Assembly: GCF_028869115.1 (NCBI RefSeq)
Contig: NZ_CP079800.1
Coordinates: 2,448,501 to 2,512,500 of the forward strand
DNA from: Pseudemcibacter aquimaris
GTDB lineage: Bacteria > Pseudomonadota > Alphaproteobacteria > Sphingomonadales > Emcibacteraceae
Length of the DNA stretch: 64,000 bases
Direction: 5' to 3'
Shown in pieces: positions 45,032 to 53,375 of this stretch. The notes below the pieces were generated by a model. It saw only the letters and a program-made list of their open reading frames with translations, made no database searches and was not told the origin of the DNA. How positions within the stretch are numbered: position 1 is the stretch's first letter; each line of letters opens with the position of its first letter. Made by a program: the position numbers and the translations under genes.

Positions 45032-47059
45032 TTATAAATACGGATCATCAGCCATTTGAACCGGGCGCTGTTTCAACCGATCACTTAAATGAACAGGCTC
45101 TGACACCTGCGGCTGATCAGACGTTGGAGCCGTCGGCACAGGCTTGCCCAAGCTTTCTTCAAGCTGAAGCCAATGACGTTCTGTAAAACGATCAAGCCCG
45201 TAAATGCTCGCTGCCGCTCGGGCATAAACCCGGCAGTCCAGTGCCTCGTTATTGCGTGTAGGGTCTTTCTCCCACACAGCGCGGGGATACCCTTTGTGAA
45301 TACGGATGATCCGTTTTTCCGCTGTCAGCTGCTTAAAATATTCTTCCCCATATTGCGGAAAGTGACAGCTACCAGCCGGATAGGATTCGCCCAGTTCCAG
45401 CTCTTTTTCTGTGGGCCAATCCAGTTTGAGCCAGCGATAAAGTTCAACCTTGGCCACGGGGCCAGAAACATTCCAGACCCGAAGGCCGCGTCTGCGACCT
45501 CCAACATCCGCTTTAGAGACGCTTAAGATCAGCGCCGTATCCCGGTCCTGACCCTTGATTGCTACCACAGTGCGCGGCTGACTGGCTCTGGCACCGCCTG
45601 CGCCCCAAACGGCTTGGGGGTGGCCCTTTACCCAGCCATAAACATCCTGTGTGGCATAACCAGAGTCCACCGCCATCACTCGGATGGGCATGGTGTGTCC
45701 GGTTTCATGGGGCCAGTCTTTATTCAGAAGCTTTTCAAGCTCCTGCCAAACTTCTCGCCTTGCCGTATCGCCAGCGATGACCTCATAGCCCACCGACCAG
45801 CTTTCTTTATTGCGGCCCCATGCAACAATCTCGCATTCAAGGCGATCTTTTTGCACATCGACACCAGCCGTCAGAAACAAACCGCCTTTCGGTATAGTGT
45901 TTTCTGTATAGGTTTCACGACGTTCATATAGCCGGTGCCAATCCGGGGCTTCATGTTCTTCCTCAAACGGCTCACCAAGAACCGTATTGACGAAGCTTTT
46001 CATTAATTCTGGATGTTCGCCTGCCTGCTCAAACATATGGGCCGCTTCTGACCAGCTAAACCAGCCAACAGGGCTATAGAGCGAAGACAGGTGATAGCCA
46101 ACTGTTCTTCCGTCACCTTCTTTTGATGCCACCCAGCGCCCTGCCGCCAACATGGCTGTTTTGTGATGTTCTGCGATATGCTCCTCGCAAGATTCACACT
46201 CATAAACCACATCTTTCGGCTGCCCTTCTTTCCAGCGAAGCTGACTGAAGCGCAGGGGCTGCATATGACCGCAGTGCGGGCAAGGCACATGGAAATAGCG
46301 TTGATCTGAATGCTCAAATTCCCGAGCAATCCGCGATAAACCCTTTAATGTCGGTGTACTCACCAGCAGAACCTTCCTGCGCCCCTGAAAGGTCGCACTT
46401 CGGCGCTCTGCCAGCAAAATAGGATCGCCTTCACCCTCAACATCACCTGGGTAACCATCCACTTCATCCATGAACAGATACCGTGCAGGCATTGAGCGTA
46501 AGCCCACTGCCGAGTTTGCACCCGTCATAACGAGCACGCCGCCCGGAAACTCTTTAGATAGCACCGTATTGCCGGAATCTCTGGAGCGAGAAGGTTTCAC
46601 CCGTGCTTTTAATTCCTTGGAATCCTCAAGAAGCGGATCAATCCGCTGTTTGGAATTTCGTTTGGCCATTTCCACGGTTGGTGCCACGGCCATCATCGGC
46701 CCCGGTGCCATATGGATCACATAACCAATCCAGTTATTGCCTGCCTCAGTGCCCCCAATCTGCGCACCTTTCATAAAGATCACACGCTGCACCGGCTCAT
46801 GGCTGGACAGCATATCCATAATCTCACGCAGATAAGGTGTGCGCTCTGTGCGCCAACGCCCCGGCTCTGCGGCTGCCTTTGGTGAAAGGTAACGATATCG
46901 ATCAGACCATTCAGAAATGGTCAAAAAGGGGTCAGGCTCCAGTCCGCTGAGCCATGCCTGCTCAATAGCATCCGCACCGTCGTAAAATTCTGTGCCCCCT
47001 GCGTCATTCCCTGAAATTGGGTTTGATGGCGGCAAGCTCGCTGAGGTGCTCTCGGACAT
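45032..47059 (-). CDS. Terminase large subunit, GpA family
   Basis: This 675-residue motor packages DNA into proheads. It contains the GpA-type Walker A variant FMKGAQIGGTEAGNN (about 95), Walker B RYLFMDEVDGYPGDVEGEGD, a zinc ribbon (CPHCGHMQPL...CESCEEH) and C-terminal nuclease-like motifs (LTAGVDVQKDRLECEIVAWG, AVDSGYATQDVYGW). GGAAAGAT precedes the start, which lies within the end of the small subunit gene. Terminases of this family cut at cos sites, so prophage B probably has cohesive ends. Confidence 0.95.
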   Translation of the reverse strand: MSESTSASLPPSNPISGNDAGGTEFYDGADAIEQAWLSGLEPDPFLTISEWSDRYRYLSPKAAAEPGRWRTERTPYLREIMDMLSSHEPVQRVIFMKGAQIGGTEAGNNWIGYVIHMAPGPMMAVAPTVEMAKRNSKQRIDPLLEDSKELKARVKPSRSRDSGNTVLSKEFPGGVLVMTGANSAVGLRSMPARYLFMDEVDGYPGDVEGEGDPILLAERRSATFQGRRKVLLVSTPTLKGLSRIAREFEHSDQRYFHVPCPHCGHMQPLRFSQLRWKEGQPKDVVYECESCEEHIAEHHKTAMLAAGRWVASKEGDGRTVGYHLSSLYSPVGWFSWSEAAHMFEQAGEHPELMKSFVNTVLGEPFEEEHEAPDWHRLYERRETYTENTIPKGGLFLTAGVDVQKDRLECEIVAWGRNKESWSVGYEVIAGDTARREVWQELEKLLNKDWPHETGHTMPIRVMAVDSGYATQDVYGWVKGHPQAVWGAGGARASQPRTVVAIKGQDRDTALILSVSKADVGGRRRGLRVWNVSGPVAKVELYRWLKLDWPTEKELELGESYPAGSCHFPQYGEEYFKQLTAEKRIIRIHKGYPRAVWEKDPTRNNEALDCRVYARAAASIYGLDRFTERHWLQLEESLGKPVPTAPTSDQPQVSEPVHLSDRLKQRPVQMADDPYL

Positions 47060-47534
47060 ATCTTTCCAACATTACATGTAGCTTATGGGCATCCACTTCC
47101 AGATCCGCTGCCATCTGGCTGGAAATTCGGGAAGGCCATGATGTCCAGGCATCCCGTTCCTGCCGGGCCAGCCGAAACACATGGGCGATCGCTGCATCCC
47201 GGTCGATCAATTCTCCCTTGAGCTGTTTGAGTTTAACGCGGCCCGTTTGCGCCTTCAGGACTTCATTTGCGGTTCTCGCCTGCATGAAGGTGGTGCCACC
47301 TGCATGACTGCCAGATTCTTTGAGCGTTTCTTCAACAGCCTCTACAGCAGACTTTGGAACAGCTTTGACTTTTTGCCTGACCGTCGAAGTGTTGCGCTTC
47401 CAATCAGCATTGGCTTTTTCAACATCAATGCTGCCATCAGCTTCAGCTGTTATGCGTCCTTGCTTGATCGCTTTGCGCACCGCCGTATCACTCACGCCGC
47501 GCCGTCGCGCATATTCCCGAATGGATACGCCCAT
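47004..47534 (-). CDS. Terminase small subunit (Nu1-like)
   Basis: This 176-residue protein has an N-terminal winged helix (VSIREYARRRGVSDTAVRKAIKQGRI) like Nu1, a linker, and a C-terminal helix that contacts the large subunit (KGELIDRDAAIAHVFRLARQERDAWTSWPSRIS). It recognises the packaging site. It is divergent from the 70-residue plus-strand gene upstream. Confidence 0.9.
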   Translation of the reverse strand: MGVSIREYARRRGVSDTAVRKAIKQGRITAEADGSIDVEKANADWKRNTSTVRQKVKAVPKSAVEAVEETLKESGSHAGGTTFMQARTANEVLKAQTGRVKLKQLKGELIDRDAAIAHVFRLARQERDAWTSWPSRISSQMAADLEVDAHKLHVMLERYVREHLSELAAIKPNFRE

Positions 47535-47610
47535 ATTCCCAAACCACTTCTATTTACTTGATAAAGCTCCCCTTCCAAGCGTTCATGACATTACGAAATG
47601 GAGACTTGAA

Positions 47611-47823
47611 ATGGACACAAAAACAATCAACGCTGCGGTCAAAACAAACATGGAAGCCCTCAAGGAAATCCTCGCAAATGCCGCTGAACTCGCCAGTGAA
47701 GGCCACGGATATATGGTTGATGACAACCGCAACGGCGCTATAGGCACCATCGCTGATCTGGACAAAATGCTCGAGGATGCCAAAGCCCTACAAGCCGCCT
47801 GCCTTGTGCTTCATAGAAAATAA
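47611..47823 (+). CDS. Small plus-strand moron protein, unknown
   Basis: This gene encodes 70 residues from ATG 47611, with GGAG eight bases upstream. A longer open frame upstream overlaps the terminase gene antisense and is not credible. The protein is helical and acidic (NMEALKEILANAAELASEGHGYMVDDNRNGA...) with no membrane segment. It has its own terminator immediately downstream (47868-47910) and lies on the strand opposite to the phage genes, so it is probably a separately regulated accessory gene. I do not recognise the family. Confidence 0.6.
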   Translation: MDTKTINAAVKTNMEALKEILANAAELASEGHGYMVDDNRNGAIGTIADLDKMLEDAKALQAACLVLHRK

Positions 47824-47867
47824 ACCTTCCCATCTAATCAAGCTGACGGTAAAATCACTGCAACAAC

Positions 47868-47910
47868 ACCTCCCACGCCTCTCTTGGAAACGCCTCTTGG
47901 GAGGTTTTTT
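47868..47910 (+). terminator. Terminator of the small plus-strand gene
   Basis: CCTCCCA at 47869-47875 pairs with TGGGAGG at 47898-47904, followed by six Ts. The loop is long (22 bases) but contains an additional partial CGCCTCT repeat. It also lies at the stop codon of the methyltransferase gene on the other strand. Confidence 0.7.
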
Positions 47911-49156
47911 ATTCTCTAGCCAGCTCCGCATATGTTTTTTGCTGATCTGCGTGGACCGCATCCAATCCCGTCATCTCCTGCCAGCGCTTAATGATCACAT
48001 CCACATATTGCGGATCTAGCTCAATCAATCGTGCCTGACGGCCTGTATGCTCAGCACCAATCAGTGTTGAACCTGAACCGCCAAAGGGGTCCAAAATAAT
48101 ATCTTTCGTTTTGCTGGAGTTCTTGATGGCTCTCACCACCAGATCCACGGGTTTCATGGTTGGGTGGAGATCGTTCTTACGTGGCTTGTTATAGAACCAG
48201 ACATCACCCTGATCCCGGGCCCCGCACCAATAGCGCTCATTGCCTTCCTTCCAGCCATAGAGGATGGGCTCATACTGGCGTTGATAATCGGATCGGCCCA
48301 GTGTGAATGTATTTTTGGCCCAAATGATAAAAGTGGACCATTTGCCGCCCGCACTTCTAAACGCACTTTGCAAAGTGTCCAGCTCACTTGAACTCATGCA
48401 GATATAGAGACCGCCTTTTGTGACCTTCAGCATGTTTTCGCAAGCAGCCGTCAGGAATGCCTGAAAATCCTCACCCAAGTTATCATTCATGATCTTACGG
48501 CCCGCCTTAGAGCCTCCCTTGCTTGGTAGCTTGTCTTTGGGCGTATCGCCGTAGTTCACATTGTAGGGCGGATCAGTGAAGGTCATGTCTGCAAACTCAC
48601 TGCCCATGAGCAGCGCCATATCTTCACCTTTGGTAGCATCACCGCAGAGCAGTTTATGATCTCCCAAAATCCAGAGGTCACCCGTTTTGCTGACAGGATT
48701 TTCTTCAGCTTCAGGAATATCACCGTCCAGATCTTCTGTGCCGTCTTCATCCAAGGCAACAAGAAGGTCATCAATCTCTGATCCGTCAAAACCAAGCAGG
48801 TCCAGATCGAAATCCTCTTCAGACAACTCGGCCAGTTCAAGGCGGAGCATTTCTTCATCCCAGCCTGCATTCTCTGCAATCCGGTTATCTGCAATCACCA
48901 AAGCCCTGCGCTGACTTTCCGTCAGATAATCAAGGCGAATAGCTGGCACCTGATCCAAGCCCAGCTTCTGGGCAGCGAGCAGACGACCGTGGCCCGCGAT
49001 CAAAATATCATCGCCGCCAATCAAAACCGGATTTACAAAACCGAACTCCGCAATGGAGGCCGCAATTTGAGCCACCTGTTCTGCGCCATGGGTTCTGGCG
49101 TTCCGGGCATAGGGGATTAACTGCTCGGTCGCAATTTGCTCAACCTGCAAACTCAT
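47909..49156 (-). CDS. ParB-like domain fused to DNA methyltransferase
   Basis: This 415-residue protein has an N-terminal ParB/sulfiredoxin-like domain (ATEQLIPYARNARTHGAEQVAQIAASIAEFGFVNPVL, GHGRLLAAQKLGL). The methyltransferase has TDPPYNVNYG (catalytic, about 218) before DPFGGSGSTLIGAEHTGR (SAM-binding, about 372), the beta-class order of N6-adenine/N4-cytosine methylases. Such fusions are common in alphaproteobacterial phages and protect phage DNA from restriction or set regulatory methylation. It is the first gene of the late block, after a terminator-like hairpin. Confidence 0.92.
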   Translation of the reverse strand: MSLQVEQIATEQLIPYARNARTHGAEQVAQIAASIAEFGFVNPVLIGGDDILIAGHGRLLAAQKLGLDQVPAIRLDYLTESQRRALVIADNRIAENAGWDEEMLRLELAELSEEDFDLDLLGFDGSEIDDLLVALDEDGTEDLDGDIPEAEENPVSKTGDLWILGDHKLLCGDATKGEDMALLMGSEFADMTFTDPPYNVNYGDTPKDKLPSKGGSKAGRKIMNDNLGEDFQAFLTAACENMLKVTKGGLYICMSSSELDTLQSAFRSAGGKWSTFIIWAKNTFTLGRSDYQRQYEPILYGWKEGNERYWCGARDQGDVWFYNKPRKNDLHPTMKPVDLVVRAIKNSSKTKDIILDPFGGSGSTLIGAEHTGRQARLIELDPQYVDVIIKRWQEMTGLDAVHADQQKTYAELARE

Positions 49157-49425
49157 ATTTTTCTCTTTTGGATATCTGCAAACCTGTCCGCGAACTGCGA
49201 ACCTGATTTTTTGTTCTGACGCTAGAAAAGTCCCGGGCGCAGCCCCCCCGCATAGGGTTGGTGCGCAGGAAGGACCCGTGGCTCTCAGATGTGCTATGGA
49301 TTTCGCTTAAGTCTCTCGAAATGACTGCTGGAACACCCTGTGCCCGCAAGTCTCCCGAGCTTGATCAAAATATAGCCTAAAACAGCCCGTTTTGTCTCAG
49401 CGAAAAGTGTCCGGCGGACACCTTT
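49157..49425 (-). promoter_or_regulatory. Boundary between replication and late modules
   Basis: This 269-base gap has no convincing gene; a 69-residue frame over part of it lacks a start signal and family features. At 49403-49421 the minus strand has GTGTCC, loop GCC, GGACAC followed by TTTT, an intrinsic terminator just after the DUF6362 gene. The remaining part precedes the methyltransferase/terminase operon and is the most likely place for a late promoter. I could not identify a cos site. Confidence 0.55.
49403..49421 (-). terminator. Intrinsic terminator ending the replication operon
   Basis: The symmetrical sequence 49407-49421 (GTGTCCGGCGGACAC on the plus strand) forms a six-base-pair stem with a three-base loop. 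On the minus strand it is followed by TTTT. It lies five bases beyond the DUF6362 stop codon. Confidence 0.65.
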
Positions 49426-49863
49426 CTATCTGCTACTCTCCCTTGCAAGGTCAATGATATACCGACGTGAACGCTTGGCTGGGGCTTGCTGTCTGTTGAG
49501 CTTGAGTGTGATCAGGCAAAGGCCGTAGAGCCAGTGCTCGTGGGCGGCTGAACGTTTGAGACCAACGGTCCAGCAGACAGTCTTCCAGCGAGCCCCAGAA
49601 GCCCTGAGCCAGACGATCTTACCATCTACAGGCTCAAGGCCCACGGTCCAGGACAAGCACTCCTCCATGCGCGTGATGGCGTCTGGGAGCGGCCATGGCT
49701 TTAGCGTCTTTACATCCTTCTGACCTACCAGATCAGAAAACTCCGGCGTGATCTCTGGCCACACGGTGTAATATCCTTGCAGCTTCTTCTCAGGCAGGCG
49801 CTTTAGGACCGAGGCGGCTTCTGCCAAACGCTCTTCAACTTCGGTGATCGTCCATTTCTTCAT
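49426..49863 (-). CDS. DUF6362-family protein
   Basis: This 145-residue protein begins WTITEVEERLAEAASVLKRLPEKKLQGYYTVWPEI and has a helix-turn-helix-like C-terminal half (ARWKTVCWTVGLKRSAAHEHWLYGLCLITLKLN). This pattern is seen in DUF6362 proteins of alphaproteobacterial phages. Function is unknown; the C-terminus could bind DNA and control the late genes that follow. It overlaps the preceding gene by four bases. Confidence 0.75.
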   Translation of the reverse strand: MKKWTITEVEERLAEAASVLKRLPEKKLQGYYTVWPEITPEFSDLVGQKDVKTLKPWPLPDAITRMEECLSWTVGLEPVDGKIVWLRASGARWKTVCWTVGLKRSAAHEHWLYGLCLITLKLNRQQAPAKRSRRYIIDLARESSR

Positions 49864-50132
49864 GTCTGACCTCCCTTGCTTGTGACCTCATGGAGGCAAG
49901 CCGCATAGCCTGCCACATCCAGAATGCTGTCAGCATGCCGGGGGTCATGGGCGAGCCGCGCCATTTTGAGATCAATCATGCACATGGCAACCTGGTCAGC
50001 AGTGACCTGCGTACCCAGTGTCATGGACCAACGCTTTGCAATACCGTCAAAGAGATCTGATGCATTGCCGTAAGCAGCTTTGCGCTCCGCAAATGTCTCG
50101 GCTGCGAGTTTCAACAAAAATTCCCCACTCAT
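49860..50132 (-). CDS. DUF6378-family protein
   Basis: This 90-residue protein (FAERKAAYGNASDLFDGIAKRWS, QVAMCMIDLKMARLAHDPRHADSILDVAGYAA) is of the DUF6378 type. Its helix pattern and the DSILDVAGYAA end resemble MazG-like nucleotide-binding folds, but I cannot show pyrophosphatase residues. It overlaps the RuvC-like gene and the DUF6362 gene by four bases each. Confidence 0.78.
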   Translation of the reverse strand: MSGEFLLKLAAETFAERKAAYGNASDLFDGIAKRWSMTLGTQVTADQVAMCMIDLKMARLAHDPRHADSILDVAGYAACLHEVTSKGGQT

Positions 50133-50593
50133 GCTGCTTCTCCTTCAAACTGCGCCTTTGCAAGATTGAGCAAAGCCAGTGCATCGGCCTCATTGTCATC
50201 AACGGGATTAAAGCCCAGCGCCTCAACCGCCTTGATCATCTGCGCCTTGGATGCATTGCCTTTGCCTGTGATGTGTTTCTTGATCGTGCCGACGGGAATG
50301 CCCTGATAGGGAATTTCCTCCGCCTCACACCAGCTACTCAGCTGGCTTAAGAAGCCCCCATAGGCATGGGCAGCATCAACGCCCATATGACGGCGCACTT
50401 CTTCGAAGCAGACCATCTCAATGCCACCTGCCAGAGTGTTCATTTCCTGAAGCCATGAATGGAAACGCAAATAGCGCATCCCGCCCCCTTCAAAACGGCC
50501 CGGCTTAAACGACTGTGATCCGCTGGTGATGTTTGTTTGTTGGCTGAGCGCCCACCCCGTGGTGGTGCCCAGGTCAAGTGCAAGAATGATCAT
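50129..50593 (-). CDS. RuvC-like Holliday junction resolvase
   Basis: This 154-residue RNase H-fold nuclease has the acidic residues in ALDLGTTTGWAL (about residue 6), VCFEEVRRH (about 62) and DDNEADALALL (about 138). These match phage RuvC-type resolvases that clear branched DNA before packaging. ILALDLGTTTG near the N-terminus sets the start. The stop overlaps the next gene by four bases. Confidence 0.88.
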   Translation of the reverse strand: MIILALDLGTTTGWALSQQTNITSGSQSFKPGRFEGGGMRYLRFHSWLQEMNTLAGGIEMVCFEEVRRHMGVDAAHAYGGFLSQLSSWCEAEEIPYQGIPVGTIKKHITGKGNASKAQMIKAVEALGFNPVDDNEADALALLNLAKAQFEGEAA

Positions 50594-50594
50594 G

Positions 50595-50834
50595 CTATCT
50601 TCTCCTTAAAGCTTTTGTTGATCGAATGGGTGATCGGCCAGAAACAGCTTTTCCGGCCTGGTGATGGTCTGGGCAGCGACGGTTGAGGGATTTCCCTCTC
50701 AAGCCTGAGGTGACAACGAATGCCTGTCCGCATTCAGGGCAATGGCTTCGCCAGTGAAGCAACCAGCTCGCATTACCGTCCTGTCGGATATATCGCTCAG
50801 CTCGGATGAACTCATAGCGCTGTGCTCCCTGCAT
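50595..50834 (-). CDS. Small zinc-finger-like protein, unknown
   Basis: This gene encodes 79 residues from ATG 50834, with GGAG eight bases upstream. A longer open frame toward 51023 runs through the repeat region and lacks a start signal. The sequence HCPECGQAFVVTSGLRGKSLNRRCPDHHQ has a C-X2-C...C-X2-H pattern, so it may bind zinc. It is very basic toward the C-terminus. It starts the block RuvC-DUF6378-DUF6362 downstream of the iteron region. The family is common in phage replication modules, but its role is unknown. Confidence 0.65.
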   Translation of the reverse strand: MQGAQRYEFIRAERYIRQDGNASWLLHWRSHCPECGQAFVVTSGLRGKSLNRRCPDHHQAGKAVSGRSPIRSTKALRRR

Positions 50835-51203
50835 GAGGGTCGCTCCACGCTCGGGTGGCTGTGCAAAATTTATTGTGAAGAAAACATCTCTAACCACGGC
50901 CACCCCCAAAACTATGGTTGCCGTATACGCACAGGCGTAAGCGTAAGCGCAACGCCAGTTCGTATACTGTAAGTATAGGGGTTGTGTGACAAACTGGAAA
51001 AATTGATAACATGCTGTAATCATTAACGAATTTCCAGTCCGTCAAGTTTGTCATCCAGTTTGTCATGACAAACTGGATTTTTCTTCTTAAATGACTGTAA
51101 TCATTGATGTTTTTACCACCAATCCAGTTTGTCACATCGGTCAGTTTGTCAAAAAACTGGTCCAGTTTGTCACCCTGTTTGGCGGACATTTGGAGGGCAA
51201 AAA
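50835..51203. repeat. Non-coding iteron-like region, candidate phage replication origin
   Basis: About eight copies of an 11-mer related to CCAGTTTGTCA occur here. Forward copies are at 51055, 51124, 51141 (TCAG...) and 51162; reverse copies are at 50987 and 51066; degenerate copies are at 51034 and 51043. Copies at 51055 and 51066 join into a perfect 26-base palindrome (51053-51078). A second repeat, TGTAATCATT, occurs at about 51015 and 51095. Further left are GCGTAAGCGTAAGCG and two GTATAC palindromes (50920-50960). It lies immediately after the primase-helicase gene. A 105-residue frame crosses it, but the repeats fall in different codon phases. Confidence 0.7.
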
Positions 51204-53375
51204 TCATGGGTTACCCTCCTCATAATAGATCCAAATTTGAGGGTCTTCGACAGGCAATGCTGCCGCCGTGGAACGGCATTTATAGTGTGATGGAAGAACC
51301 GGGATAACGCTTGAGGTCACCTCACCGGTTTCGGGATCGACAACATCATGTTCACCAGCAATGCGCATATCTTCCACACACATGAAGCCGTATTTGGTTC
51401 TGGCTGACTGTGCGATCCCATATTGCTCAGCGTCTCTGAAAAACTTGATGTAGCCTTTGGTCGACAAAACATCCAAGCGCCTGCGAATGGTGGTCTCTCC
51501 GCCCAGCCCAGCACTATTCTCAAATGCCTGACAAAACTGGTTCATGGTATAGACGCGCCCGGACTTCGCCTCTTCAAAGAGGATCTGAAGGATCACGTCA
51601 TGTTTGCGCCTGCGCTCAGCGTCGAGCTTTTCTCCGTAATCCTGATTGACCAAACGCTCGCTATTTTTGTCGAGCTCCATCCAGCGCCCATCGAGCTTAT
51701 CAACCAGCTTGTATGGCAGGGCTGGACCGTTTCGTAGTTCAAAATAGAGGTTACGCTCAGTCCTGCTTTCATCGGGCCTGAACAGCAGAAGACCGGACGA
51801 ATAAAATCCCCGCATGGCACTGGCACCCGAAAGTGCCTGAAACGGATCTTCTTCCAGCTGCTTTTTAGGAAGTTTTCGTGTGTGGTGAACGAGAATAACC
51901 GCAGCATCCGGATTGACCAATTTGGCAAGCCGCTCGACCCGCTCGGTCAAGAAGAACATCATGGCTGCGTTGTCATTTTCGCCGCCACCGTCACTGCCGC
52001 CGTCAAAGACATTGCGAATGGGATCAATGGCAATAATGTCTGGCCCGTCCGGGAATTTGGACAGGATGGCTCTTGCCAGCTGCTCCACACCCTCACTGTT
52101 CAGAAGCAGGCGTAGTTGCGGCGTGAGGATGAGATTGCGCCCAGCGCGGGCTCTGAGGTCACTTGAGACAGCCAGCGTCTGCACCCGCTCTCTCAAATAG
52201 TGATATTGAACCTCAGCCTGAAAATAGAAAATCTTCAGCGCCCCAGAGGGCGACATGCCGAGAAAATCCTCGCCAGCTGCCAAATGGATAAACCACGATA
52301 ACAGGAAATCACTTTTGCCTACCTTGGGTGCGCCGCCAAAAACCAGAATACTGCCCGGCGTCATCACACGCGGTGCGACCAGATCTGCAGGCATTGGGCT
52401 CTTGTCAGCAATCAGCTCTTCAAGCGCGAAGGATGGAATGGCCGGGCGCACATCCCCCTCCAAAAGCGTGGGCACATCAAAACCTTCAGCAACCGCGTCC
52501 GCAGCGTCCCACTTTTCTGGTTTGCCTGCTGGGATGGAGAGAACTGTTACACTGGCCACACCGAAGCTTGGCAGTGCCGCCAAGAGCTTCTGGGCATATA
52601 CACGCCCCGCTTCATCATGATCGGGCCAGATGATGACCTGCTTGCCTTTAAGCGGTGACCAGTCGGTTTTATCAAGCGGAGCCTTGGCACCGAACATGGC
52701 CGTTGTAGCTGCAATGCCTATGGAGCCGAGTGCATCAGCGCATTTTTCCCCTTCGACCAGAATCACACGGCCCGATTTGACTATCTCGGGCAAATTATAG
52801 AGGGGCCGAATGTCAGGCGCTTTCATCTTGCGGCTCTGCACATCCCACGGCCTGAACTCCTTACCTGCCTCAGTGTCATACCGGTAAACGCAGGCTAAAA
52901 GCTGCCCGTCCGCATCCAGATAGTCCCATTTAGCGCTATAGGCTCCCAGCTCATCCACAATGGGTGCGGTAGGTTTGGTATCACTCGAGCGCACGGGCGC
53001 AATGCCCAGCCAGTCTTCAAGCCTTTGCAGCAGTTCGCCAAAGTCATGATGTGTGTTCAAACCCCATACAGACGCAAACAGGTCAAAGACATCACCGCCT
53101 TCCCCGGTGGCAAAGTCATGCCACATCCCGGCCTTGCTACCCGTGAGATCTACACTGAGGCTTTGGCCTTTGCTCCCGCTCGTATCCCCAACGACAAACC
53201 TCCCATGCTTTTTGCTGCCAGCCGGAAGAAGCTGGTGCAGATAGCCTTCAAGACTGCCAAGCAATTGCGCCTTAATGGGTGCCTTGCGATCCGGCAGGTC
53301 CGCATGGACCGCCTCGATCTGGTCATTGGCTGAATTAAAATCAAACCACGGTGATGTTGGAGAAGGCGCTTGCAT
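51204..53375 (-). CDS. Primase-helicase: Toprim domain plus RepA/RecA-like ATPase
   Basis: This gene encodes 723 residues from ATG 53375, overlapping the upstream stop by one base with GGAGG six bases upstream. The N-terminal part (about 60-130, SLSVDLTGSKAGMWHDFATGEGGDVFDLFA) resembles the DNA-binding start of phage primases. The Toprim domain follows (VILVEGEKCADAL, WPDHDEAGRVYAQKL). A RecA/RepA-like ATPase is seen in ILVFGGAPKVGKSDFLLSW (about 345) and IIAIDPIRNVFDGG. The C-terminus has a winged-helix-like segment. Together with the adjacent repeat region it suggests origin-dependent replication. Confidence 0.88.
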   Translation of the reverse strand: MQAPSPTSPWFDFNSANDQIEAVHADLPDRKAPIKAQLLGSLEGYLHQLLPAGSKKHGRFVVGDTSGSKGQSLSVDLTGSKAGMWHDFATGEGGDVFDLFASVWGLNTHHDFGELLQRLEDWLGIAPVRSSDTKPTAPIVDELGAYSAKWDYLDADGQLLACVYRYDTEAGKEFRPWDVQSRKMKAPDIRPLYNLPEIVKSGRVILVEGEKCADALGSIGIAATTAMFGAKAPLDKTDWSPLKGKQVIIWPDHDEAGRVYAQKLLAALPSFGVASVTVLSIPAGKPEKWDAADAVAEGFDVPTLLEGDVRPAIPSFALEELIADKSPMPADLVAPRVMTPGSILVFGGAPKVGKSDFLLSWFIHLAAGEDFLGMSPSGALKIFYFQAEVQYHYLRERVQTLAVSSDLRARAGRNLILTPQLRLLLNSEGVEQLARAILSKFPDGPDIIAIDPIRNVFDGGSDGGGENDNAAMMFFLTERVERLAKLVNPDAAVILVHHTRKLPKKQLEEDPFQALSGASAMRGFYSSGLLLFRPDESRTERNLYFELRNGPALPYKLVDKLDGRWMELDKNSERLVNQDYGEKLDAERRRKHDVILQILFEEAKSGRVYTMNQFCQAFENSAGLGGETTIRRRLDVLSTKGYIKFFRDAEQYGIAQSARTKYGFMCVEDMRIAGEHDVVDPETGEVTSSVIPVLPSHYKCRSTAAALPVEDPQIWIYYEEGNP

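Noticed and set aside
49140..49349. 69-residue frame between methyltransferase and DUF6362 genes
   Set aside because: No ribosome binding site, overlap with the methyltransferase start region, and no family features; probably regulatory DNA.
50915..51175. CRISPR array
   Set aside because: Repeats are only 11 bases, in both orientations and with irregular spacing. There are no cas genes anywhere in the window.
50890..51207. 105-residue minus-strand reading frame beginning at the primase stop
   Set aside because: It has an acceptable start, but the 11-mer repeats are read in different phases (DKL versus TNW), so the conservation is at DNA level. I treat the region as iterons, with low-level translation not excluded.
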